A stretch of DNA of 15,178 nucleotides from UBA2658 sp964617335. Lineage in GTDB: Bacteria > Bacillota > Clostridia > Oscillospirales > Oscillospiraceae. The position numbers and the translations under genes were made by a program. Below are positions 8,379 through 15,177 of the stretch, piece by piece; position 1 is the first letter of the stretch, and every line of letters begins with the position of its first letter. The stretch spans positions 1 to 15,178 of the forward strand of contig CAZTXG010000035.1 in NCBI GenBank assembly GCA_964617335.1, read 5' to 3'. Below the pieces are notes generated by a model. The model worked only from the letters and a program-made list of their open reading frames with translations, ran no database searches and had not been told where the DNA came from.

Positions 8379-9761
8379 TTACTCCAATCCCAGAACAATT
8401 TCACGGAAGGTGTTTCCGCGTTCCATAAAGTTTTTAAATTTATCAAAAGACGAGCAGGCAGGGGATAAAATAACAACATCGCCCTCACTTGCAGCCTTGG
8501 CAGCGGCTGTTACCGCCTGCTTAAAATCGTCGATAATATAAATCGGAAGGGTCAGGCGGTTATAGCCCGGAGTGTTTAAAACAGCGGTTTTTATCCGCCC
8601 TGCCGTTTCCCCTGTAAGGTAAAGAGCCTTTACCCTCTGGACTATTTCCGTGCCTAAATCATCAAAGGGAATGTGCTTATCGTGGCCGCCGGCTATAAGT
8701 ATGGGTTTAACCTTTGTAAAGCAGCGCAGCCCGGCTATGGTGCGGGTGGGGCTTGAGGCGATAGAGTCGTTATAAAACTTAACCCCGTCTTTTTCCCTTA
8801 TAAGTTCAATCCGGTGAGGCACACCCGGGAAGCTTTTTGCAACCTTGCGAAAGGCAGAGTCTGTAATATACTCAGAGCAGGCGGCATAGGCGGCCATATA
8901 GTTTTCAACATTGTGCAAGCCGGGGATAAGGATGGCGGCGGCGGGCATTATTTCATGGACCTCATAGTTTTTTGCCGAATAAATAAGCTCCTCGGCACAA
9001 AAACAGCCGCTTTTAACTGAGTGCTTTAAGGAAAAATAAGATATATTCGACTTTGCCGCAGCAGCAAAGGTTTCGGTGTTTGGGTCGTCGGCGTTTAGCA
9101 CCAGAAGGTCTGCCGAATCCTGAAGAGCGAATATAGAACGCTTGGCATTAACATAATCATCAAGGTTGGGGTGAACATCAAGGTGGTTGGGGCTTATATT
9201 GGTTATAAGGGCAATGTTAGGCTTGCACTCCATGCTGTGAAGCTGGAAGGAGGAAAGCTCCAAAACGGCAAAGTCTGTTTCTTTCATTAAAGGAACCTTG
9301 TCAAGAAGGGGAGTGCCAATGTTTCCCCCAAGGAAAACCTTGTGCCCCGATTCCCGTAAAAGCTCTGAAATAAGGGTTGTGGTAGTGGTTTTACCGTCAC
9401 TTCCCGTAACGGCAATGGTACGGCAGGGGCAAACCTTGAAAAAAGCCTCCATCTCAGAGGTGAGGGTGCTGCCCCTATCCTTTGCAGCCTGAAGCTGGGG
9501 GGTGAAAGGGTGCAGCCCCGGAGTGCGGAAAATAAGCTCTTCGCAAAGATCCTCCAGATAATCATCTCCAAGACGAAGCTTTGCCCCTCGGCTTATGAGG
9601 TAGTCTGCCTCCTCAAATTTGCTCTTTGGGCGCTTGTCCCTAATTGTTACTTTGCAGCCTTTTTGGAGCAAAAGCTCTGTTAAGGGGGCATTGCTGATTC
9701 CATAGCCCACAACGGCTATGGACTTATCTTTTATAGAGTCTAAATAGTTTTCTAAAGTCAT
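8379..9761 (-). CDS. murD: UDP-N-acetylmuramoylalanine--D-glutamate ligase MurD
   Basis: Cytoplasmic ATP-dependent ligase that adds D-glutamate to UDP-MurNAc-L-Ala in peptidoglycan precursor synthesis. The N-terminal Rossmann-type UDP-binding domain has VVGYGISNAP near residue 17. The ATP loop VTGSDGKTTTTT is at about 118-129. The central-domain motif ITNISPNHLDVHPNLDDY and the C-terminal GVPHRIELI, YNDSIASSPTRT and LIAGGHDKH are diagnostic. I chose ATG 9761 (MTLENYLDSI, 460 residues). An in-frame GTG at 9770 is possible, but the GAAAGGTG ribosome binding site (9772-9779) touches it and is properly spaced, 10 bases, from the ATG. It is first in the leftward cluster. Its D-Glu is the residue amidated later by MurT-GatD at the cluster's far end. 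Confidence 0.96.
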   Translation of the reverse strand: MTLENYLDSIKDKSIAVVGYGISNAPLTELLLQKGCKVTIRDKRPKSKFEEADYLISRGAKLRLGDDYLEDLCEELIFRTPGLHPFTPQLQAAKDRGSTLTSEMEAFFKVCPCRTIAVTGSDGKTTTTTLISELLRESGHKVFLGGNIGTPLLDKVPLMKETDFAVLELSSFQLHSMECKPNIALITNISPNHLDVHPNLDDYVNAKRSIFALQDSADLLVLNADDPNTETFAAAAKSNISYFSLKHSVKSGCFCAEELIYSAKNYEVHEIMPAAAILIPGLHNVENYMAAYAACSEYITDSAFRKVAKSFPGVPHRIELIREKDGVKFYNDSIASSPTRTIAGLRCFTKVKPILIAGGHDKHIPFDDLGTEIVQRVKALYLTGETAGRIKTAVLNTPGYNRLTLPIYIIDDFKQAVTAAAKAASEGDVVILSPACSSFDKFKNFMERGNTFREIVLGLE

Positions 9762-9786
9762 GGCACACACACCTTTCGGAGTAAAT

Positions 9787-9815
9787 ATTATACATTACAT
9801 CTTCTTCTAATTCAA
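9787..9815 (-). promoter_or_regulatory. Sigma-A-type promoter of the murD cluster
   Basis: On the minus strand, -35 TTGAAT (9810-9815) and a perfect -10 TATAAT (9787-9792) are separated by exactly 17 bases. Predicted transcription begins near 9780, giving a short leader of about 20 bases before murD that is almost entirely the ribosome binding site. Confidence 0.75.
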
Positions 9816-9853
9816 TACTTACAAAAAAGAGAATCCTCTTAAATGAAAAAAGC

Positions 9854-10018
9854 TAGATTGTGTCTACATGAGATGAAAGCTCTTGATTTTGAGGGGATTT
9901 TTCGTCAGGCAAGGCAAATTTTCGCAGGTATAATTGCTTTATAGCAAGAAAATTTAACGAAGGATGGCGGAAAATCCGCCAAAAGACAGGCATTTTGCTC
10001 TCGTGTAGACACAATCTA
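9854..10018. mobile_element. Fold-back MITE-like element with TA flanks
   Basis: The sequence GATTGTGTCTACATGAG (9856-9872) is repeated in inverted orientation at 10000-10016 with one mismatch, and each end is flanked by TA (9854-9855 and 10017-10018). The 161-base interior carries no ORF. The two arms keep matching imperfectly toward the centre: GGCGGATTTTCC-like and AAATTTTC blocks recur in opposite orientation, and a TTGC-TTTATA-GCAA hairpin sits at the apex. The whole element can therefore fold back on itself. Terminal repeats plus TA flanks and no coding capacity fit a miniature inverted-repeat element moved by an IS630/mariner-type transposase. That assignment is inference. A local GGCGGA-AAA-TCCGCC hairpin lies at 9966-9980. 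Confidence 0.6.
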
Positions 10019-10030
10019 AGGCTCTTATGC

Positions 10031-10059
10031 TTGCAAGGACTTGTCCTATGGGTTATAAT
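10031..10059 (+). promoter_or_regulatory. Sigma-A-type promoter upstream of rpe
   Basis: The -35 TTGCAA (10031-10036) and perfect -10 TATAAT (10054-10059) are 17 bases apart. A start near 10066 would leave about 205 nt of untranslated leader before the rpe ATG. The -35 box lies only 12 bases beyond the flanking TA of the fold-back element. Confidence 0.6.
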
Positions 10060-10093
10060 ATTTTATTAGCGTATAAACTTAAATTTAACTAAA

Positions 10094-10255
10094 AAGCTTT
10101 CCCCCGGCCCTTTGCCTACTAACAAAAGCCGAAGGGCGAAAGCTTACCGGGGACGGCAACGGATGCCGCCGTCCCCGTATATTAAAGCCGTGCCGCGCGA
10201 TACGACTATTAAGATAGTATGCGGCCTTTGGAGCCTTTGCTACCCAAGGGCGGCC
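10094..10255 (+). promoter_or_regulatory. Structured 5' leader of rpe, unrecognised candidate cis-regulatory RNA
   Basis: Four hairpins can be drawn. (1) 10094-10145: outer stem AAGCTTTC/GAAAGCTT and inner stem GCCCTT/AAGGGC with a bulged CCCCG. (2) 10148-10177: a 10-bp stem with CGGGGACGGC as its 5' arm. (3) 10192-10225: closing stem GCCGC/GCGGC and apical ACTAT-TAAG-ATAGT. (4) 10223-10255: GGCC/GGCC with inner TTGG/CCAA, ending 5 bases before the rpe GGAGG site. Hairpins 3 and 4 share bases 10223-10225, so they cannot both form. CCCCGG at 10102-10107 can pair with CCGGGG at 10147-10152, competing with hairpins 1 and 2. I match no known riboswitch class. No T run follows any stem on this strand, so any control would more likely be at translation. 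Confidence 0.4.
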
Positions 10256-10272
10256 TTCATGGAGGATGGAAA

Positions 10273-10926
10273 ATGACTAAAATAGCACCTTCTATACTTT
10301 CAGCAGACTTTGCAAACCTTCTTTCCGATGTAAATGAGGTAAAAGCCGCTGGAGCGGATTATCTTCATTTTGACGTTATGGACGGCTGCTTTGTCCCTAA
10401 CATCAGCATTGGTCTGCCGGTGCTCAAATCCCTGCGCAAGGCTACGGATATGTTTTTGGATGTCCACCTTATGATAGACAGGCCCCACCGCTATGTTAAA
10501 GATTTTTGCGAGGCAGGGGCGGATTTGGTGGTTTTTCATATAGAGGCCGACCAGCCCCAGCATATATTCGAGGCCATAGAAACCGTTAAAGCCTGCGGTA
10601 AAAAGGTGGGGCTGTCCCTTAAGCCCAAAACTCCCGCCAAAACCATTATACCCTATTTAGATAAGCTTGATTTGATTCTTATAATGACTGTGGAGCCGGG
10701 CTTCGGCGGTCAAAGCTTTATGTATGAGCAGCTGGACAAAATAGCGGAGATGAAAGCGCTTATAAATGAACTTAACCCCTCTTGTGAACTTCAGGTAGAC
10801 GGCGGGGTAGACAGTAAAACCTCAAAGCTTTGCAAAGACGCAGGGGCAAATGTTCTTGTGGCCGGCAGCGCCGTCTTTGGGCAAAAAGACAGGGCCGCGG
10901 CAATTGAAGCCATCAGAAACGCATAA
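10273..10926 (+). CDS. rpe: Ribulose-phosphate 3-epimerase
   Basis: Interconverts D-ribulose 5-phosphate and D-xylulose 5-phosphate in the pentose-phosphate pathway; a cytoplasmic TIM-barrel enzyme using a divalent metal. Family signatures: APSILSADF at the N-terminus (residues 5-13), LHFDVMDG with His32 and Asp34, DVHLMI with His65, the phosphate-binding MTVEPGFGGQSF (138-149), and ELQVDGGV with the second catalytic aspartate Asp176. ATG 10273 is preferred (217 residues): it has GGAGG at 10261-10265 seven bases upstream. The 18-codon in-frame extension to 10219 runs through leader hairpins and lacks family similarity. It is first of the rightward genes, about 100 bases ahead of recR. Confidence 0.96.
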   Translation: MTKIAPSILSADFANLLSDVNEVKAAGADYLHFDVMDGCFVPNISIGLPVLKSLRKATDMFLDVHLMIDRPHRYVKDFCEAGADLVVFHIEADQPQHIFEAIETVKACGKKVGLSLKPKTPAKTIIPYLDKLDLILIMTVEPGFGGQSFMYEQLDKIAEMKALINELNPSCELQVDGGVDSKTSKLCKDAGANVLVAGSAVFGQKDRAAAIEAIRNA

Positions 10927-11025
10927 AAATCTTTGCCCTTTTTGCCCTTTAGACAGGTAAAAACTTTACAAAAAACTGTTTATGCCGCCCTTTTGCGGAT
11001 ATTTATCTCAAGGAGTTTTAAAAAA

Positions 11026-11625
11026 ATGTCATTGTTCCCAGCCCCCTTGGAAAATCTTATAGACAGCTTTGCCTCCCTTCCGGGCATTGGAAGAAAAAGC
11101 GCCCAGCGCCTTGCCTTTCATGTGCTGTCTCTGCCCGAAGCAAAGGCCATGGCCTTTGCCGAAGCTATTATTGCGGCAAAAAAAAGCGTTCATAGCTGCC
11201 CTGTTTGCCAAAACCTTACAGACGGGGAAATCTGCTCCGTCTGTCTTGACGATAAAAGGGATAAATCCGTAATCTGCGTTGTTGCAGAGCCAAGAGATTT
11301 GGCCTCTTTCGAGCGCAGTCGGGAGTTTAACGGGGTTTACCATGTTCTCCACGGGCTTATGTCCCCCATGAACCATATAGGGCCGGACGACCTTAAAATT
11401 TCAGAGCTTATTGCAAGGGTTGCCGCGGGAGATGTTCATGAAGTTATAATGGCAACCAACCCCGACACCGAGGGCGACACAACGGCCATGTATATTTCCC
11501 GGCTTATAAAGCCCTTTGAGGTTAAGGTTACAAGACTTGCCTACGGAATTCCCGTTGGCTCAAATCTGGAATATGCCGACGACGCTACACTTGTTCTGGC
11601 CCTTGAGGGCAGACGAGAAATGTAG
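11026..11625 (+). CDS. recR: Recombination mediator RecR
   Basis: DNA-binding protein that works with RecO (and RecF) to load RecA onto SSB-coated single-stranded gaps. From ATG 11026 it is 199 residues, the normal size. A helix-hairpin-helix (LPGIGRKSAQRLAFH, 18-32) is followed by a C4 zinc finger (C58, C61, C70, C73 in CPVC and CSVC), then a Toprim domain beginning VICVVAEPRDL and including the family-typical YHVLHGLMSPMNHIGPDDL and ATNPDTEGDTTAMYI. An AGGAG site at 11011-11015 supports this start. The in-frame extension back to 10933 is unlike RecR and uses a rare start codon. It follows rpe in the same direction; dnaX, its common neighbour, is not in this window. Confidence 0.96.
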   Translation: MSLFPAPLENLIDSFASLPGIGRKSAQRLAFHVLSLPEAKAMAFAEAIIAAKKSVHSCPVCQNLTDGEICSVCLDDKRDKSVICVVAEPRDLASFERSREFNGVYHVLHGLMSPMNHIGPDDLKISELIARVAAGDVHEVIMATNPDTEGDTTAMYISRLIKPFEVKVTRLAYGIPVGSNLEYADDATLVLALEGRREM

Positions 11626-11636
11626 CTTAATTTACC

Positions 11637-11665
11637 TTGCATTTTCACCAAAAATGTGCTAGGCT
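11637..11665 (+). promoter_or_regulatory. Possible extended -10 promoter for rnjA
   Basis: TTGCAT (11637-11642) and TAGGCT (11660-11665) are 17 bases apart, and the second box is preceded by TG one base away (TGC-TAGGCT), an extended -10 arrangement. The -10 itself is a poor match to TATAAT. A start near 11672 would give a leader of over 300 nt before rnjA. Confidence 0.3.
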
Positions 11666-11684
11666 AATTGTAAGAAGGATACAA

Positions 11685-11713
11685 GCGACTGGAGGCTTAT
11701 GCCTGCGGCTCGC
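11685..11713 (+). terminator. Weak hairpin after recR, possible attenuator
   Basis: Stem GCGA/TCGC encloses stem AGGC-TTAT-GCCT, followed by ATTTTAATAT. The internal loop and short T stretch make it a poor intrinsic terminator. It could end the rpe-recR transcript, or be a structure in the rnjA leader, where a GTAC-GAGA-GTAC mini-hairpin also lies at 11732-11743. Confidence 0.25.
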
Positions 11714-11837
11714 ATTTTAATATAGAGATTTGTACGAGAGTACTTATTTATAATGGTTTCAAGTATAAGACAGGCGGCAGGAAAAATCCCATGAACCCCC
11801 GCGGAAACAAGGCATTTGTCTTTATTTCGGAGGGAAA

Positions 11838-12011
11838 ATGCGGGTTTTATTGCCATTCATGAAACAGCCGGACGAATTTCCATTATATCAGCGTAGCAGG
11901 GCGGATATAATAGGAATGAGCGTCTGCGGTTTTTTGCGCTCTTTGATACTGGGAATCTACATACTTTATTTATCAAAAGGAGAAAAAACTGCAAATGGCA
12001 TCAAAACTTAA
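11838..12011 (+). CDS. Possible 57-residue membrane microprotein overlapping the rnjA start
   Basis: An ATG at 11838 is preceded by a strong GGAGGG motif (11829-11834; spacing is a little short). It opens a 57-codon frame that runs through the recR-rnjA gap and stops at TAA 12009-12011, overlapping the first codons of rnjA in another frame. The product begins MRVLLPFMKQPDEF. It has a hydrophobic stretch around residues 24-47 (IIGMSVCGFLRSLILGIYI and following) interrupted by one arginine, then a polar tail SKGEKTANGIKT. I recognise no family; it is not the RpoY (epsilon) subunit that precedes rnjA in Bacillus. The strong Shine-Dalgarno and single hydrophobic helix favour a real gene or leader peptide, but the short length means chance cannot be excluded. 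Confidence 0.35.
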   Translation: MRVLLPFMKQPDEFPLYQRSRADIIGMSVCGFLRSLILGIYILYLSKGEKTANGIKT

Positions 12012-13653
12012 AATTATACCCTTAGGAGGCCTTAACGAAATCGGTAAAAACCTTACTGTTTTTGAATACGGCGACGACATTATCGTTGTGGACTGCGGAC
12101 TGGGCTTTCCCGAGGAAGAAATGTATGGCATAGACATTGTCATACCCGACACAAGCTACCTTGTGCAAAACAAGCACCGTATCCGCGGCATCATTTTAAC
12201 CCACGGCCATGAGGACCATATAGGCGCTCTGCCCTATGTTATGCGGGATTTGGACGCACCCCTTTATGCCACAAGGCTTACAGCAGGGCTTATTGAAATT
12301 AAGCTTACGGAGCACAATCTTCTGAGCAAAACCAAGATAAACGTGGTTAAGGCAGGGGACACAGTAAAACTGGGGAACTTTCAGGTGGAATTTATCCATG
12401 TTAACCACAGCATAGCAGATGCTGTAGCTCTGGCTATAAAAACACCCATAGGAACCCTTATACACACAGGGGACTTTAAAATCGACGTTACACCCATACA
12501 GGGGGGCATGATTGACCTTACCCGTCTGGGACAGTTGGGAAATGAAGGGGTTTTAATGCTCCTTTCCGATTCAACAAACGTTGAAAAGCCCGGATATTCA
12601 GAGTCTGAAAGCAAGGTGGGCGCCCGCTTCGACCAGCTTTTTAAAGACTGTAACAAGAGGATTATTGTCACAACCTTCGCCTCTAACGTCCACAGGCTTC
12701 AGCAGATTATAAACAGCGCCGCAAAGTTTAAAAGAAAGGTTGCCATAACAGGCCGCAGCATGGAAAACGTTATGCGTGTTTCCACGGAGCTTGGCTATAT
12801 GGATGTTCCCTCGGATATTTTTGTGGACATAAACCAGATTAATTCTTATCCGAAAAATAAGATTGTCGTCATCACAACCGGCAGCCAGGGGGAGAGTATG
12901 TCGGCTCTGTACCGCATGGCCTTTTCCGGCCACCGTCAGGTGGAAATAGACGCGGGGGACAGGGTTATAATCTCGGCTTCCGCAATCCCCGGCAACGAAA
13001 AAACCATAAATCGGGTTATAAACGAGCTTTTCTTAAAAGGTGCCGAGGTGAACTATGACAGGCTTGAGGAGCTGCACGTTTCCGGACACGCCTGCAAGGA
13101 AGAGCTTAAGATGATACTTGCTCTTACAAAGCCTAAGTTTTTCATGCCCCTCCACGGTGAGCAAAGGCATCTTTCAACCCATGCCCAGCTTGCGAAAACC
13201 ATGGGGGTTTTGCCGAACAATGTTATAATAGGCGACATCGGCAGAATAGTTGAGCTTACAAAAAGAAGCGTAAAGCTTGGCGGAAATGTCCCTGCCGGAA
13301 AGGTTCTTGTGGACGGCACCGGAGTGGGAGACGTGGGAAGCGTTGTTTTGCGTGACAGGCGGCATCTGGCCCAGGACGGAATGCTTGTAGTTGTAATGAC
13401 CTTATCCGCCGAGGACGCAAGCCTTATATCCGGACCGGATATAGTAACCCGCGGCTTTGTGTATGTTAAGGAATCCGACGATTTATTGGAGGAGCTGCGC
13501 CGTGTTACAACAGAGACTTTGGACGCCTGCGAAGTCCAGCGTATAAGTGACTGGGCGACAATAAAAGCCAAGGTAAAGGCCAATCTATCCGGATACCTTT
13601 ATAAGCAGACGAAAAGAAGCCCCATGATATTGCCTGTTATAATGGAGGTATAG
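11995..13653 (+). CDS. rnjA: Ribonuclease J
   Basis: Metallo-beta-lactamase/beta-CASP ribonuclease with 5'-3' exo- and endonuclease activity, central to mRNA decay and rRNA maturation in many Firmicutes. The N-terminal GGLNEIGKN is typical. The zinc motif LTHGHEDHIGALPYV holds His70, His72, Asp74 and His75. Further ligand motifs are VNHSIADA, HTGDFKID and LSDSTN. The beta-CASP region follows (TTFASNVHRLQQI, ITTGSQGE), then VSGHACKEELK and PLHGEQRHL, and the C-terminal domain. At 552 residues it is complete. ATG 11995 fits the family N-terminus; GGAG at 11979-11982 is 12 bases away, longer than usual, which would matter if translation is coupled to the overlapping small ORF. Confidence 0.96.
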   Translation: MASKLKIIPLGGLNEIGKNLTVFEYGDDIIVVDCGLGFPEEEMYGIDIVIPDTSYLVQNKHRIRGIILTHGHEDHIGALPYVMRDLDAPLYATRLTAGLIEIKLTEHNLLSKTKINVVKAGDTVKLGNFQVEFIHVNHSIADAVALAIKTPIGTLIHTGDFKIDVTPIQGGMIDLTRLGQLGNEGVLMLLSDSTNVEKPGYSESESKVGARFDQLFKDCNKRIIVTTFASNVHRLQQIINSAAKFKRKVAITGRSMENVMRVSTELGYMDVPSDIFVDINQINSYPKNKIVVITTGSQGESMSALYRMAFSGHRQVEIDAGDRVIISASAIPGNEKTINRVINELFLKGAEVNYDRLEELHVSGHACKEELKMILALTKPKFFMPLHGEQRHLSTHAQLAKTMGVLPNNVIIGDIGRIVELTKRSVKLGGNVPAGKVLVDGTGVGDVGSVVLRDRRHLAQDGMLVVVMTLSAEDASLISGPDIVTRGFVYVKESDDLLEELRRVTTETLDACEVQRISDWATIKAKVKANLSGYLYKQTKRSPMILPVIMEV

Positions 13654-13711
13654 GAAGCTTTCCACTAAAAAACACAAAATAAGTTCTAAACCTTACTTTA
13701 TAAGGGAAAAC

Positions 13712-13754
13712 AAAAAAGCGCTCATCCGGTAAAAAAATTCCGGAGGGGCGCCTT
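13712..13754 (-). terminator. Terminator between convergent rnjA and lipid kinase
   Basis: On the minus strand a stem (outer GCGC-type arm with one bulge, inner TCCGG/CCGGA, A/T loop) is followed by TTTTTTGTTTT, a good intrinsic terminator 18 bases past the kinase stop. On the plus strand the hairpin is followed by TTAATTTAT, so it may also stop rnjA transcription less efficiently. Confidence 0.7.
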
Positions 13755-13771
13755 AATTTATATGTATATTT

Positions 13772-14692
13772 TCAGTAAGGCAGGCCCTGTGGCACAACAA
13801 AGCGGGCGGCCTTTGGCACAACCTCAATTTCCATTTCAGGAATTTCGTATATCTCACCGTCAAGGGCATAGATGAAGTCTTTACCGCCTTTTATACTAAG
13901 CTTTTTGCAGCGGCGGTAGACCATAAAACTTGAGCAGCGCTCATCATCCAGATGAAGGCCGTTTTTATATAAGCTTATGAGCCTTACGAAAGATAAGCGT
14001 GAGATAGGGTTTACAAGGCATAAATCCAGATATCCGTCGTCGTTTTTTGCCCTTGGGGCGCAGAGGAAAGAACCGCCTATATATTTACCGTTTGCCACTG
14101 TGCACAGCAAAATGTTGCCGTCTATAATCACTTCGCCATCAGCCTCTATACGGCAGGGGGTTTTCATAGAACCAAATAGAGCCTTTGCGACGCCGGTATA
14201 GTAGGCACGACTGCCGCCAAAAATCTTATTGTATTTGAGCATGCTCATATTTTTAGCAGCAACAGCGTCAAAACCAAAGTTGCAAATGTTAACGCAGTAC
14301 CTATCTCCCACGCGGATAAGATCTATAAGATGCTCTGTGCCTTCCAGAAGATTTTCCACATTGAGAAAACTTTCAACAGCTCCGAAGCCTCCATAATATT
14401 TCACAAAGTCATTACCGCTGCCGCAGGGGTAGCAGCCGAAGGCTGCATTCTCAAAACCGGCTATGCCGTTTGCCACCTCGTTTAAGGTGCCGTCTCCCCC
14501 GCAGGAGAAAAAACGCAAAGGCTCTGTGTGTGACTTGCAATACTCGGATACATAGCGGGTTGCGTCTCCGGCGTATTTAGTGAAATAAATTTCGCAGTTA
14601 TACCTGCCTGAAACCTTAAGGATTTCCTTTTCAACAGCATTGCTTGAGTCCTTAGAGCCGGCAGCCGGATTTACGATAAAAATATTTTTCAT
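13772..14692 (-). CDS. Diacylglycerol/lipid kinase family protein (YegS/BmrU type)
   Basis: A 306-residue soluble lipid kinase with the diacylglycerol-kinase catalytic domain. It has an N-terminal IFIVNPAAGSKDS loop, the nucleotide-binding GGDGTLNEVANGI (Gly65 onward), then GSGNDFVKYYG. The C-terminal beta-sandwich contains FLCAPRAKNDDGYLDLCLV and a closing YALDGEIYEI motif. Family members such as DgkB phosphorylate diacylglycerol for lipid recycling, but others use different lipids, so the substrate is not assignable here. The start at ATG 14692 has AGGGG and AGGTG just upstream. It is transcribed alone and convergent with rnjA. Confidence 0.9.
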   Translation of the reverse strand: MKNIFIVNPAAGSKDSSNAVEKEILKVSGRYNCEIYFTKYAGDATRYVSEYCKSHTEPLRFFSCGGDGTLNEVANGIAGFENAAFGCYPCGSGNDFVKYYGGFGAVESFLNVENLLEGTEHLIDLIRVGDRYCVNICNFGFDAVAAKNMSMLKYNKIFGGSRAYYTGVAKALFGSMKTPCRIEADGEVIIDGNILLCTVANGKYIGGSFLCAPRAKNDDGYLDLCLVNPISRLSFVRLISLYKNGLHLDDERCSSFMVYRRCKKLSIKGGKDFIYALDGEIYEIPEMEIEVVPKAARFVVPQGLPY

Positions 14693-14757
14693 GCACCTGT
14701 TCCCCTAATTTATGTACCTTTTATGCCGCAAAAGCTGCGACACTCGTCTAAAATATC

Positions 14758-14786
14758 ATTATATACTTTAAATTTGATATAATCAA
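14758..14786 (-). promoter_or_regulatory. Sigma-A-type promoter of the lipid kinase gene
   Basis: On the minus strand, -35 TTGATT (14781-14786) and perfect -10 TATAAT (14758-14763) are separated by 17 bases. The predicted start is near 14750, leaving a leader of about 58 nt. Confidence 0.65.
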
Positions 14787-14861
14787 ACAAAATTTACGAA
14801 ATTTCGAGTTTTTGCCACAAATTAGGGCTTTGCACATCACTTGTGCGGGGGTATAAAATAG

Positions 14862-14890
14862 TTGACATTAGATAGCTTTCATGCTATTAT
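14862..14890 (+). promoter_or_regulatory. Promoter of tRNA-Ser genes
   Basis: Consensus -35 TTGACA (14862-14867), a 17-base spacer and -10 TATTAT (14885-14890), ending 17 bases before the tRNA. A second, weaker pair lies just upstream: TTGCAC (14830-14835) and TATAAA (14852-14857), spacer 16. Confidence 0.8.
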
Positions 14891-14907
14891 ACCAAAGCGA
14901 CCGAAAC

Positions 14908-14994
<87 letters not shown>

Positions 14995-15085
14995 TTTTCT
15001 ATTTGGCAAAGGTGTGAGCATCGGTTTGCGAAGTCGCCGGATGTTTCCGACGGCGGAAGAATTTAACAGCTTTTATTTTTGGCTT

Positions 15086-15177
15086 GGAGAAGTACCCAAG
15101 AGGCCGAAGGGGCTCCCCTGCTAAGGGAGTAGTGCGTGATGAGCGCAGCGAGGGTTCAAATCCCTCCTTCTCCGCCA
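15086..15177 (+). tRNA. tRNA-Ser (anticodon GCU)
   Basis: Acceptor GGAGAAG pairs with CTTCTCC. The anticodon stem CTCCC/GGGAG encloses CTGCTAA with anticodon GCT at 15120-15122, reading AGC/AGU. A long class II variable arm, a T loop TTCAAAT, discriminator G and encoded CCA follow (92 bases). It lies 92 bases after the first serine tRNA with no separate promoter evident, so the two are probably co-transcribed; a CGCCG/CGGCG hairpin (15035-15055) sits between them. Confidence 0.97.

Noticed and set aside
9762..9770. GTG start for murD at 9770
   Set aside because: It abuts the ribosome binding site, leaving no spacing; ATG 9761 is properly placed.
10148..10177. GC-rich hairpin considered as an intrinsic terminator
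   Set aside because: Neither strand has a T run directly after it, and no gene upstream on either strand ends there; it is better seen as part of the rpe leader.
10219..10272. N-terminal extension of rpe
   Set aside because: The extra 18 codons overlap leader hairpins and precede a well-placed GGAGG. Epimerases begin with the APSILSADF segment a few residues from the start.
10933..11025. N-terminal extension of recR by 31 codons
   Set aside because: RecR proteins are about 200 residues; ATG 11026 has an AGGAG site and the extension resembles no RecR sequence.
11659..11856. 65-residue minus-strand frame in the recR-rnjA gap
   Set aside because: No convincing ribosome binding site or family motifs. 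It runs against the local transcription direction, and the plus-strand small ORF is better supported.
13053..13583. 176-residue open frame on the minus strand opposite rnjA
   Set aside because: It lies wholly within a confident RNase J gene, is low-complexity Ser/Thr/Pro-rich and has no family resemblance; it is an antisense shadow.
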